Shown here piece by piece: positions 16,837 to 25,135 of a DNA stretch of 64,000 nucleotides. The translations under genes were made by a program, and so were the position numbers. A model generated the notes under the pieces. It was not told the origin of the DNA. It searched no databases and worked only from the letters and a program-made list of their open reading frames with translations. Origin of the DNA: G963676095 sp963676095 (GTDB lineage: Bacteria > Bacteroidota > Bacteroidia > Bacteroidales > Prolixibacteraceae); assembly GCA_963676095.1 (NCBI GenBank), contig OY781040.1, forward strand, positions 1,984,001-2,048,000, in the 5' to 3' direction. The number at the start of each line of letters is the position of its first letter. Position 1 is the first letter of the stretch.

Positions 16837-18063
16837 ATGACTTTGACGATGTTTAAAAAGCTGAAAACCGGCATATCAATGACGGGAGAGTTCTTCCGTC
16901 AGGAATTGACAACCATCCTGAAAGATCCGGGGGCCATGCTGATCCTGTTCGGTGCCCTGATTATTTATCCGCTTACATACGCGTTTGCTTACAGCACGGA
17001 ACTGGTAAGGCAAATAAAAACGATCGTGGTCGATCTCGACAACACCAGCGCCAGCCGTCAACTGACACGCATGATCGACGGGACCGAACAAATCGATATC
17101 GTTGCCCATGCAAACAGCATGGACGAAGCGCGCCAAATGTTCTTTGCGGACCAGGACGGGGGCATCATTGCTATCCCGAAAGACTTTGAACGTACGCTGC
17201 TTGCAGGCAGGCAGGCAAATGTTTCGGTATATGCCGACGGAAGCTTCTTTCTGATATACCGGCAGGTTATCAATGGGGCAGTAAACGCCGCGGGTACTTT
17301 CTCCGCCGGCGTGGAAATAAACAAACTAACGGCTGACGGACAAACCTTCAAACAGGCTTTACAGTCGAGGGACCCATTATCGGCCGACCTCCACTTTTGG
17401 TTTAACCCGGCTTCCGGATATGCCACCTTCCTGATGCCAGGCATGCTCCTGATCATCCTGCAGCAAACCCTGCTGATCGGCATCGGTATGATGGGAGGCA
17501 CCCGGAAAGAAAAAGGACTGCATAAAAATCTGGTGCCTGTCGCACTTAGCAGGGGAGGCGTTTTTCCCGTCCTTTTCGGAAGGGCACTGAGTTACCTGAC
17601 TATTTACTTTGTCAACTGCATCATCACGCTGGTTTGGATATACCACTGGTTCGGCTATCCCAGCAAAGCCAGCTATCTTCATATTTTTATGCTGATCGTG
17701 CCGTTCCTGCTGTCTGTTATTTTCCTGGGGATAACGATTTCCGTTTTCTTTCGCCGGCGCGAATCCTCGCTGCTCTTTCTTATTTTCATGTCGCCCATTG
17801 TTTTTTTCCTGAGCGGGATTTCATGGCCGGCATCCTCCATTCCCGGGGTACTTTACGCTTTCGCGCACGTCATTCCCACCACTCTTGTCGTACCTGCCTA
17901 CCTGAGGTTAAGGTTAATGGGGGTCGGACTACAGGACATCAGGCATGAGTACCTGTTGTTGCTGCTCCAATGCGGAATTTATTTTTTCACAGCCGCTTCA
18001 GCCATTTATTTCGAAGCCTGGCATACAAAAAAACACGACAGGCAAACTGAGACGAACAGCTAA
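16837..18063 (+). CDS. ABC-2 type transporter permease (second of pair)
   Basis: A 408-residue paralogue of the upstream permease with the same plan: an N-terminal membrane segment near residues 30-50, an extracytoplasmic domain starting TIVVDLDNTSASRQLTRMID, then about five to six C-terminal membrane segments including FLSGISWPASSIPG. The two probably form a heterodimer. An alternative start is the ATG at 16849. It is the last gene of the operon, 34 bases from the convergent MFS gene. The cargo is unknown; family relatives export drugs, lipids or polysaccharide precursors. Confidence 0.88.
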   Translation: MTLTMFKKLKTGISMTGEFFRQELTTILKDPGAMLILFGALIIYPLTYAFAYSTELVRQIKTIVVDLDNTSASRQLTRMIDGTEQIDIVAHANSMDEARQMFFADQDGGIIAIPKDFERTLLAGRQANVSVYADGSFFLIYRQVINGAVNAAGTFSAGVEINKLTADGQTFKQALQSRDPLSADLHFWFNPASGYATFLMPGMLLIILQQTLLIGIGMMGGTRKEKGLHKNLVPVALSRGGVFPVLFGRALSYLTIYFVNCIITLVWIYHWFGYPSKASYLHIFMLIVPFLLSVIFLGITISVFFRRRESSLLFLIFMSPIVFFLSGISWPASSIPGVLYAFAHVIPTTLVVPAYLRLRLMGVGLQDIRHEYLLLLLQCGIYFFTAASAIYFEAWHTKKHDRQTETNS

Positions 18064-18097
18064 CATTGGTTATTCTGCCATAAAGTATGAGGTAGTT

Positions 18098-19267
18098 TTA
18101 TGTTGGTTTTGGAATACTTGTTAAGAAGTAAATAGCAACCCCAAATGTTATTGTCGCGGTCAAAGTAAAGGCTATTGTTGCTCCGAGCTGAAACCAAATA
18201 AGTCCAGTCAACGAACTTGCCAACATTGTACAAATACTTTGTAAGCCAGTAAAAGTTCCAATTGCTGTTGCTATATCCTTTTTGTCCGCAATATTTGATA
18301 TCCAGGCTTTCGATATTCCTTCGGTCGCTGCGGCATATATACCATACAGAAAAAACAAAATAAAGAAAAAATAGATACCGGTATTTAATGCCATTCCTAA
18401 ATATACAATTGAAAATACCACAAGTCCTGTTATAAATACCTTTTTAAGACCAATCTTGTCTGCAAGAATACCGATAGGAAATCCAAACACGGCATAAACC
18501 AAATTATAGAAAATATAGACTCCAATAACTGAACTGTCATTCAATCCCGCCTCTTTTGCTTTAAGTAATAGAAAAACATCGGAACTATTGAATAATGTAA
18601 AAACCAAAAGGCCGGCCAAAAGTTTTTTATAAACTATTGGACTTTCTTTCCAATAGTGCAAAAAAGAAAAGAAAGAAACAGAAGACTTGGGTTTGCTGGT
18701 TAGTTCATTTTTTTCTTTCAGCAAGAATGAAGCGAAAACTGCAAAAAGTCCCGGGAAGAAAGCTATGTAAAAAAGAGTTTTGTAATCATTTGGTTTGTAA
18801 TAGAGATAAATCAAAGCCAATAATGGTCCGATTACAGCCCCCAAAGTATCCATTGAGCGGTGAAAGCCAAAGATTTTCCCCTTTGTTTGTGGTGTTGCTT
18901 CATCAGAAAGTATGGCATCTCTTGCACCTGTTCGGATGCCTTTGCCAAAACGGTCGATTGTTCTTGAAAAAAATATCCAAAGCGGATAAATAAAAGCAGC
19001 CATCATTGGTTTAGCAACAGTACTAAAAGCATAACCTATTTGCACAAAAGGGACCCGTCTGCCCGAAGTGTCAGAAAGTTTACCAAAGTAACCTTTACTA
19101 AGACCTGCGGTTGCTTCGGCAAAACCTTCAAGTATGCCAATCAAAACAACCGTAAAACCAATTGTCTTTAAATAAATCGGCATAATAGGGTAAAGCATTT
19201 CGCTTGCTGTATCTGTCAGCAAACTAACAATCGATAAGATCCATACTGTCCGTGTAATGTATTTCAT
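18098..19267 (-). CDS. MFS transporter
   Basis: A 389-residue major facilitator superfamily permease with about 12 predicted membrane segments. The loop 2-3 motif is seen as GYFGKLSDTSGRRVPFVQIGY, and the second-half counterpart is GFPIGILADKIGLKKVFI. The N-terminal RTVWILSIVSLLTDTASEMLYPIMPIYL is typical of a subgroup often annotated as putative drug or sugar exporters. The gene is visibly more AT-rich than its neighbours and stands alone, convergent with the export operon, so horizontal acquisition is possible. Substrate unknown. Confidence 0.88.
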   Translation of the reverse strand: MKYITRTVWILSIVSLLTDTASEMLYPIMPIYLKTIGFTVVLIGILEGFAEATAGLSKGYFGKLSDTSGRRVPFVQIGYAFSTVAKPMMAAFIYPLWIFFSRTIDRFGKGIRTGARDAILSDEATPQTKGKIFGFHRSMDTLGAVIGPLLALIYLYYKPNDYKTLFYIAFFPGLFAVFASFLLKEKNELTSKPKSSVSFFSFLHYWKESPIVYKKLLAGLLVFTLFNSSDVFLLLKAKEAGLNDSSVIGVYIFYNLVYAVFGFPIGILADKIGLKKVFITGLVVFSIVYLGMALNTGIYFFFILFFLYGIYAAATEGISKAWISNIADKKDIATAIGTFTGLQSICTMLASSLTGLIWFQLGATIAFTLTATITFGVAIYFLTSIPKPT

Positions 19268-19718
19268 AGATGTCTTTATCTATAGCTAAAATTTTAGATT
19301 GTCAATAATTTCTGATTTTCTGCAAAAGCTTTCTAATGCCGTTTTTGCTTCCCAAAAATCCGGGACAGGCCGGATGCATTTTCCATGAGTACAGTTCAGT
19401 CTCTTATATGACTGTTCTGAAAAAGAGAAACCCCGCTGCTCTTGCCGTTCTATCAGGCATAAAAGTACTCATTTGTCGGCATTCTTTCGCCAGATCTACT
19501 CTCCATTTTGTTCTTTTACTGAAATATAGGTCGTACACTTCCGAAATTTTTGGGTGTCGTGGCAATACGTTTGGCATTACCAGTATTTCAAACAGGGAAG
19601 AAATAAGATCGAATTGAGTTTTTCAATTTTCTTCCACTCATGAAGGACAGAGCCGGGCATTTTTTTAACTTTGCCGTCTACGGAAGGATACGAACAATAT
19701 TTATAAACAAGCATAAGC
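19268..19718. other. Intergenic region upstream of dapL
   Basis: About 450 bases with no convincing gene. A 93-codon frame at 19336-19617 lacks any recognisable motif. A weak AATTGA/TCAATT hairpin sits at 19612-19628, and the dapL promoter box is at 19666-19673. It could hold a decayed gene or regulatory RNA, but nothing in it supports one. Confidence 0.4.
19666..19673 (+). promoter_or_regulatory. -7 promoter box of dapL
   Basis: TAACTTTG, matching TAnnTTTG, 46 bases before the dapL ATG. No clear -33 box. Confidence 0.6.
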
Positions 19719-20948
19719 ATGACATTAATTAATGAGAACTATCTTAAATTAAAGGCGGGTTACCTGTTTCCCGAAATCGGGAGAAGGGTAAAGGAATTTG
19801 CAGAAGCCCACCCTGACAAAAAGGTAATCCGTATGGGTATTGGCGATGTGACCCAACCCCTCGTCCCTTCCATTGTGAAGGCTTTTCATGATGGAGTTGA
19901 AGAAATGGGACATCCGGAAACATTCAAAGGATACGGACCTGAACAGGGATACGATTTTCTTCGGGAAGCTATCTCGGAAAAGGCTTACAAAGCAAATGGA
20001 ATTGACATCCCGGCATCGGATATTATTGTTTCGGATGGTTCGAAATGCGATACCGGCAACATCCAGGAAATTTTCGGGGCAACAAGTAAAATAGCCATTG
20101 GCGACCCGGTATACCCGGTATATGCCGACACTACGGTTATGTCGGGCAAAACAGGCGAATGCCAGGCAAACGGATATTACAGCGGCATTATTTACATGCC
20201 CTGCACCGAAGAAAACGGCTTTATCCCGGAACTACCGGACGAACGTCCCGACCTGATCTTTCTGTGCTTTCCGAACAACCCGACAGGTACCGTTGCAAGC
20301 CGGGAAGAACTGGAAAAATGGGTTAAATACGCCCGAAAAAATAAAAGTATCATTCTTTATGATGCAGCATACGAAGCGTTTATAACAGACCCTGAAATTC
20401 CACATTCCATCTATGAGATTGAGGGAGCAAAGGAAGTCGCTATTGAATTCCGCAGCTTCTCGAAAACAGCCGGATTTACCGGGACCAGATGCGCTTTTAT
20501 TGTTATTCCCGAAGAACTGAAAGGATACGACAGTGAGGGAAATGCCCACTCTGTAAAAAAACTCTGGATGCGCCGTCATACGACAAAGTTCAACGGTGTT
20601 TCATATCCTGTACAAAAAGCAGCAGCGGCAATTTATACGGAACAGGGACAGAAAGAAATAAAAGAGGTGATAGCCTATTATCTCGAAAATGCCCGCATTA
20701 TGAGAGAAAGCCTCACGGAGGCAGGGTATCGCGTATTCGGAGGGAAGAATGCGCCTTACATATGGGTAAAAACAAAAAATAACATGAAGTCGTGGGATTT
20801 CTTCGATAAGTTATTAAACGAAGCAAATGTTGTTGGTACCCCTGGTTCAGGGTTCGGCCCTGCCGGCGAAGGTTATTTTCGTTTTTCAGCTTTTGCAGAC
20901 CGGGAGAGCGTTATCGAAGCCATGCAGCGCATCCAAAAGCTCGGATAA
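19719..20948 (+). CDS. dapL: LL-diaminopimelate aminotransferase
   Basis: PLP aminotransferase (409 residues) that converts tetrahydrodipicolinate directly to LL-diaminopimelate, the short route to lysine and peptidoglycan used by Bacteroidota and plants. Key features are the N-terminal NYLKLKAGYLFPEIGRRV, GIGDVTQPL near residue 41, GYGPEQGYDFLREAI near 71, FLCFPNNPTGT near 181, and the PLP lysine K249 in FRSFSKTAGFTGTR. Its own promoter box and strong terminator show a single-gene transcript. Confidence 0.97.
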   Translation: MTLINENYLKLKAGYLFPEIGRRVKEFAEAHPDKKVIRMGIGDVTQPLVPSIVKAFHDGVEEMGHPETFKGYGPEQGYDFLREAISEKAYKANGIDIPASDIIVSDGSKCDTGNIQEIFGATSKIAIGDPVYPVYADTTVMSGKTGECQANGYYSGIIYMPCTEENGFIPELPDERPDLIFLCFPNNPTGTVASREELEKWVKYARKNKSIILYDAAYEAFITDPEIPHSIYEIEGAKEVAIEFRSFSKTAGFTGTRCAFIVIPEELKGYDSEGNAHSVKKLWMRRHTTKFNGVSYPVQKAAAAIYTEQGQKEIKEVIAYYLENARIMRESLTEAGYRVFGGKNAPYIWVKTKNNMKSWDFFDKLLNEANVVGTPGSGFGPAGEGYFRFSAFADRESVIEAMQRIQKLG

Positions 20949-20977
20949 AAAACCTTTTTAAAATTTAGTATATATAT

Positions 20978-21003
20978 CCCCTGGTTAAACCAGGGGGTTT
21001 TTG
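20978..21003 (+). terminator. Rho-independent terminator of dapL
   Basis: Arms CCCCTGG (20978-20984) and CCAGGGG (20990-20996), loop TTAAA, followed by GTTTTTG. It lies 30 bases after the dapL stop. Confidence 0.88.
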
Positions 21004-21173
21004 TTTCTGGCCACTTCTAAATTTTACAATGCCGATACCGTTTGTTTAAAGTATTTGTTGTATCTTCTTTTCCTGAATGAAAGCAGCCGCAGGGGGCGTT
21101 ATAAAAAATAATTAAACATTGTTAAAAGGGGTTAAGCTTTCTCCGGAAACCATAAATATCCGTGTCAATTAGC

Positions 21174-21181
21174 TATTTTTG
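21174..21181 (+). promoter_or_regulatory. -7 promoter box of the carboxypeptidase-regulatory-like gene
   Basis: TATTTTTG, matching TAnnTTTG, only 8 bases before ATG 21189. A nearly leaderless mRNA would result. The box lies inside the longer frame that opens at GTG 21162, so that start is rejected. Confidence 0.6.
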
Positions 21182-21188
21182 TGAGCAT

Positions 21189-22022
21189 ATGAAGAACCTG
21201 ATCTGCTATATATCCATCTTTATCTTTTCCATAACCTGCTCTGTGAATGTTATGGCCCAGGACGACGATGACCTGGTTGATCCTGTACTAATCCGATTAA
21301 AAGGTAAACTGGTAAATAAAGATGACGGTTCTCCGGTCCCGTATGCCAATATTGTTGACATGAGAAATCATGGGGGTACAACAACCAACGAGGATGGCTA
21401 TTTTTCAATAGAGATACTAAACATTGACAGCCTCGCGGTTACTGCTATCGGATACGTTAAAGACTACCTGCATATTCCTCCGGCACACAATCCGGACAGC
21501 CTGATGGTTTTCAGGTTACGGCCTGTCCGGTATGCCATAGGCGAAGTAAAAGTGAAAGGGGAAAGCAAAAAATTAAACCTGTACGGGATCTCCACAGGAA
21601 AACCCGACAGTATACCGCCACAGCTACGGGGAGACGCATTTAACAAGAGACCGCCCTGGTATGCAGCGATCTTTACTCCTGCTTCATTCCTTCAATACCA
21701 CCTAAGTAAAAGGGAAAAGGAAAAACGCGATGTAAGGCAGGCGATGATCTCTTCCCAGGAATGGGAGCGATTATCGAAGTTTTACAACAAGGATATGGTC
21801 ATGAAACTGACTGGTCTTAATGAAGAACAAGCCGATTCGTTTATGATTTATTTTAACATGAAAGCCCCTTTAAATGCCCGGTCAACAGAATACGATGTAA
21901 GGGAGGCCATTATTCGTGAATTTGAAAATTACAAAAAGGAGAAAGCTGAGATCGAAAAACAGTCCGGGACAGAACCGGAATCTGATAGTCCGGAAACAAA
22001 GACAAGGAGGGAATCCAGATAA
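21189..22022 (+). CDS. Secreted protein with carboxypeptidase-regulatory-like domain
   Basis: A 277-residue exported protein with a signal peptide (MKNLICYISIFIFSITCS onward, cleavage near VMAQD). Residues about 30-115 form a CarboxypepD_reg-like beta-sandwich (LKGKLVNKDDGSPVPYANIV, then TTNEDGYFSIEI), the domain found at the N-terminus of SusC-like proteins. No beta-barrel follows; instead there is a charged, helical C-terminal half with PWYAAIFTPASFLQYHLSKREKEKR. It probably sits in the periplasm or at the envelope. Its function is not recognised. The next gene is an unrelated RNA modification enzyme. Confidence 0.75.
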   Translation: MKNLICYISIFIFSITCSVNVMAQDDDDLVDPVLIRLKGKLVNKDDGSPVPYANIVDMRNHGGTTTNEDGYFSIEILNIDSLAVTAIGYVKDYLHIPPAHNPDSLMVFRLRPVRYAIGEVKVKGESKKLNLYGISTGKPDSIPPQLRGDAFNKRPPWYAAIFTPASFLQYHLSKREKEKRDVRQAMISSQEWERLSKFYNKDMVMKLTGLNEEQADSFMIYFNMKAPLNARSTEYDVREAIIREFENYKKEKAEIEKQSGTEPESDSPETKTRRESR

Positions 22023-22097
22023 ATCATGATCAATCTGATGTCTTACCCTCTTTAATTCCTGGATTTTTCCGACATTTGCACCAACTTTTAATTGATT

Positions 22098-22916
22098 ATG
22101 AAGAAAAAGATCAATTTTCCGGGGGGACATCATCCTGACAGGGAAAACGAAAAAAGAGAGAATCCTCCTGAGGCAAAGAGAAAGGTACAAGTCATCCGGA
22201 AGGGGGACGAACAGATCAGGCTTAACCGGTTCATTTCCAATGCAGGAATCTGCTCGAGACGGGAAGCAGACCAGTTGATTGCAGCAGGAGAGATTATGGT
22301 AAACGGGGAAACGGTAACCGAATTAGGCGCAAAAGTCAGGAAAAGAGACGAGGTCTCCTATAAAGGCAAACGTCTAAGTACAGAAAAGAAAATTTATCTT
22401 TTGCTGAACAAACCCAGGGGATATGTTACCACGGTAGAGGACCCTCATGCAGAACATACCGTGATGGAGCTGATAGAAAATGCCTGTGAAGAAAGGATTT
22501 ACCCGGTAGGCCGGCTTGACAAGGATACTTCCGGCGTTTTGCTATTCACAAATGACGGAGAACTTGCCAAGAAGCTTACGCACCCAAGTTTTGAGAAGAA
22601 AAAAATTTACCATGTTTTCCTGAACAAGGAAGTATCGGAAGAACATCTGAGAACCATAAAAGAAGGGTTTGATCTGGAAGACGGATTTATAGCGGCAGAT
22701 GACGTGAACTATGCCGATCCGCTCGATAAATGCCAGGTTGGGATTGAGATCCATTCAGGGAAGAACCGCATAGTCCGGCGTATCTTCGAACATTTTGGGT
22801 ATAAAATTGATCGGTTGGACCGTGTTTATTTCGCAGGGTTAACGAAAAAAAAACTGCCCCGCGGCAGATGGCGTTATCTTAGTCCAAAAGAAATTGGTTT
22901 TTTGAAGATGAGCTGA
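22098..22916 (+). CDS. rRNA pseudouridine synthase, RsuA/RluB/RluF family
   Basis: A 272-residue enzyme that isomerises specific rRNA uridines. An N-terminal S4 RNA-binding domain (IRLNRFISNAGICSRREADQLIAAGEIMVNG) is followed by the catalytic core with YPVGRLDKDTSGVLLFTNDG, whose Asp in RLDKDTSG is the nucleophile, and NRIVRRIFEHFGYKIDRLDRV. The basic N-terminal extension (about 30 residues) is common in Bacteroidota homologues. The frame opens at a TTG at 22092, but ATG 22098 is the obvious start. The exact rRNA target (23S or 16S) cannot be assigned from this sequence alone. Confidence 0.93.
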   Translation: MKKKINFPGGHHPDRENEKRENPPEAKRKVQVIRKGDEQIRLNRFISNAGICSRREADQLIAAGEIMVNGETVTELGAKVRKRDEVSYKGKRLSTEKKIYLLLNKPRGYVTTVEDPHAEHTVMELIENACEERIYPVGRLDKDTSGVLLFTNDGELAKKLTHPSFEKKKIYHVFLNKEVSEEHLRTIKEGFDLEDGFIAADDVNYADPLDKCQVGIEIHSGKNRIVRRIFEHFGYKIDRLDRVYFAGLTKKKLPRGRWRYLSPKEIGFLKMS

Positions 22917-22955
22917 TGTAATGATGCGGACTTTGTCAGACTAATAATCTGAATC

Positions 22956-23441
22956 TTGGAAGAAGAATTTGTAAAAGTAATATCAGAGAATCAAGGAATC
23001 ATCCATAAGGTATGCTCCGTGTATTGTGATTCGGAAGAAGACCGAAGAGATCTTTTTCAGGAAATTCTTGTACAATTATGGAAGTCCTATCCTTCGTTCC
23101 GGGAAGAATCGAAATTTACAACATGGATGTACCGTGTAGCCCTGAATACTGCTATTACCAGCTTTAAAAAGATCAAACGGCAACCCGCACAGAAAGCATT
23201 GGAGATTGAGGCAGAACAGATAGATGAAGAGTATAATGCGGAAACGGAAGAACAAATTGCGCTGATGAACAAGGCGATTTCACAGCTAAGCGGGATCGAG
23301 AAGTCAATTATCCTTCTTTTTCTTGAGAATAAGAAATATGAGGAAATAGCCGAAATTACCGGCATCACACAAAATTACGTGAGGGTAAAAATGAACCGGA
23401 TAAAGCATAAGCTGAAAAAGTATATGGATATCGAGGAATAG
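22956..23441 (+). CDS. ECF-type RNA polymerase sigma-70 factor
   Basis: A 161-residue ECF sigma factor. Region 2 is seen in DRRDLFQEILVQLWKSYPSF and TTWMYRVALNTAI, and region 4 helix-turn-helix in KKYEEIAEITGITQNYVRVKMNRIKHKLKKYM. The frame begins at TTG (22956); no ATG exists before region 2, so a TTG start is favoured. It is followed after 15 bases by a small membrane protein that is probably its anti-sigma factor. The target regulon is unknown, and it is not next to a SusC gene, so it is not the usual PUL-type sigma. Confidence 0.93.
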   Translation: MEEEFVKVISENQGIIHKVCSVYCDSEEDRRDLFQEILVQLWKSYPSFREESKFTTWMYRVALNTAITSFKKIKRQPAQKALEIEAEQIDEEYNAETEEQIALMNKAISQLSGIEKSIILLFLENKKYEEIAEITGITQNYVRVKMNRIKHKLKKYMDIEE

Positions 23442-23456
23442 AAACTAAAAAAACGA

Positions 23457-24134
23457 ATGAAGCTGAAAGATCTGCAATCGGCATGGAGCCAATATTCTGA
23501 AACTGATGCCAATCGGCACCAGATTAATGAAACAGAATTGAAGGACATGTTAAAGAAAAAGACCTTAAGCCTGATTGAACGCATCGACCGGAATATAAAA
23601 ACCGGGGTTGTGGTTTTTCTGGCATTATCCCTTTTCTTTATCGTGGATGATTTTGTACTTTCCCCTTCCCTCCCGGATGGTGATAAAATACCGGGATGGA
23701 TAATCCTGATTGACGGGCTTAGCACGCTTTTTATACTCAGTACCTTTGTCTATTTCAGTATAAGTTATGCCGCAGTCAAGAAAAGTTATTCTCAAAGCAA
23801 CGATCTGAAGCATGTTTTGCAATCAACAATCAGGATACTGAATACCTACAGGAAACTATTCTACTGGGCCCTGTCTGTTTTGCTTTTTGTCTTATGTGTA
23901 TCTTTTGTAACAGGAATGTTTTCAGGAGTGGAAGTTGCAGCCTTCCGGCAGGGCGTTACCATAGACGATCTTGACCAGGGACAGCTCTTCTCCAGGATCA
24001 CCTGGGGTATCCTGATCCTTATTGTTCTGATCAGTTTACTGTTCCTTTTCTTCCGCTGGGGCTTCAGAAAACTTTACGGAAACTATGTTTCAAAGTTAGA
24101 GGAAACACTTCGGGAACTGGAAGAAGTTGAGTAG
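23457..24134 (+). CDS. Four-helix membrane protein, probable anti-sigma partner
   Basis: A 225-residue protein with a cytoplasmic N-terminus (MKLKDLQSAWSQYSETDANR, about 45 residues) and four predicted membrane segments at about 48-67, 77-100, 135-157 and 178-200, ending in an acidic helical tail (KLEETLRELEEVE). It starts 15 bases after the ECF sigma gene. This arrangement and the short soluble N-terminus suggest an anti-sigma factor that holds the sigma at the membrane. No ZAS zinc motif or FecR domain is present. The function is inferred from position. Confidence 0.7.
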   Translation: MKLKDLQSAWSQYSETDANRHQINETELKDMLKKKTLSLIERIDRNIKTGVVVFLALSLFFIVDDFVLSPSLPDGDKIPGWIILIDGLSTLFILSTFVYFSISYAAVKKSYSQSNDLKHVLQSTIRILNTYRKLFYWALSVLLFVLCVSFVTGMFSGVEVAAFRQGVTIDDLDQGQLFSRITWGILILIVLISLLFLFFRWGFRKLYGNYVSKLEETLRELEEVE

Positions 24135-24172
24135 ATGATCACCGGCATGCGATTTACTTCATTTTATTGTTT

Positions 24173-24180
24173 ATCTTTGC
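24173..24180 (+). promoter_or_regulatory. -7 promoter box of era
   Basis: TATCTTTG, matching TAnnTTTG, 31 bases before the era ATG. Confidence 0.6.
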
Positions 24181-24210
24181 GGCGGTTTTAAATACTTCAT
24201 ACTGAAATAA

Positions 24211-25095
24211 ATGACGCACAAATCTGGTTTTGTAAATATTATAGGGAACCCGAATGTAGGAAAATCGACGATCATGAATACGCTGGTCGGAGAACGTTTA
24301 TCGATCATTACCAAAAAGATGCAGACAACACGCCACCGGATAAAAGGGATTGTCAGCGGCGACGATTTTCAGATAGTTTATTCGGATACCCCGGGGATCC
24401 TGAAACCAAATTATAAGCTTCAGGAATCGATGATGAAGTTTGTTGATACTGCCCTGATCGATGCTGATGTTATCCTGTATGTAACAGATGTAGTAGAAAA
24501 ACCGGATAAAAACAATGAATATTTAGAGAAGATCCGCAGGTCAAATGCTCCGGTAATCATCCTGATCAACAAAATAGACCTATCGACCCAGGATAAGGTA
24601 CTGGAACTTTATAACTATTGGAAAAACCTGTTACCGGCAGCTGATATATTTGCAGTCTCGGCCACTGAAAAATTTAATATAGCCCCGATCTTTGACCGGA
24701 TTATTGAACTATTACCGGAGGCTCCCCCTTATTTTTCCAAAGACGAACTGACCGATCGAAATGAACGTTTTTTCGTGACAGAGATTATCCGGGAAAAGAT
24801 ACTGCTTAATTATCAGAAAGAGGTGCCTTACTCCGTTGAGGTAGCCGTTGAAGAATTCAAGGACGAGGATAAGCTGCTTCGCCTAAAATGTGTGATACAT
24901 GTTGCCCGTGACACACAAAAGGGCATTATTATCGGTCATCAGGGAAAGGCATTAAAAAAAGTCGGAACTGAGGCAAGAAAGGACCTCGAAGAATTTTTCC
25001 AGAAAAAGGTATTTATGGAGCTTTATGTAAAAGTAACAAAGGACTGGCGCGACCAGAAAAGGTCGTTGAATAACTTCGGCTATGATTTTCAGTAA
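24211..25095 (+). CDS. era: GTPase Era
   Basis: A 294-residue essential GTPase that binds 16S rRNA and helps 30S subunit maturation. The GTPase motifs are GNPNVGKST (G1), TTRHRIKGI (G2), DTPGI (G3) and NKID (G4) in the first 170 residues, followed by a C-terminal KH domain with VIHVARDTQKGIIIGHQGKALKKVG. It is followed 40 bases later by der, a common pairing in Bacteroidota. Confidence 0.97.
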   Translation: MTHKSGFVNIIGNPNVGKSTIMNTLVGERLSIITKKMQTTRHRIKGIVSGDDFQIVYSDTPGILKPNYKLQESMMKFVDTALIDADVILYVTDVVEKPDKNNEYLEKIRRSNAPVIILINKIDLSTQDKVLELYNYWKNLLPAADIFAVSATEKFNIAPIFDRIIELLPEAPPYFSKDELTDRNERFFVTEIIREKILLNYQKEVPYSVEVAVEEFKDEDKLLRLKCVIHVARDTQKGIIIGHQGKALKKVGTEARKDLEEFFQKKVFMELYVKVTKDWRDQKRSLNNFGYDFQ

Positions 25096-25135
25096 ATAAA
25101 GGGGAACTATTACCAGAATTCGAAACACTTAAAAA

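Noticed and set aside
19336..19617. 93-codon open frame upstream of dapL
   Set aside because: No promoter box nearby, no recognisable motif, and low-complexity composition.
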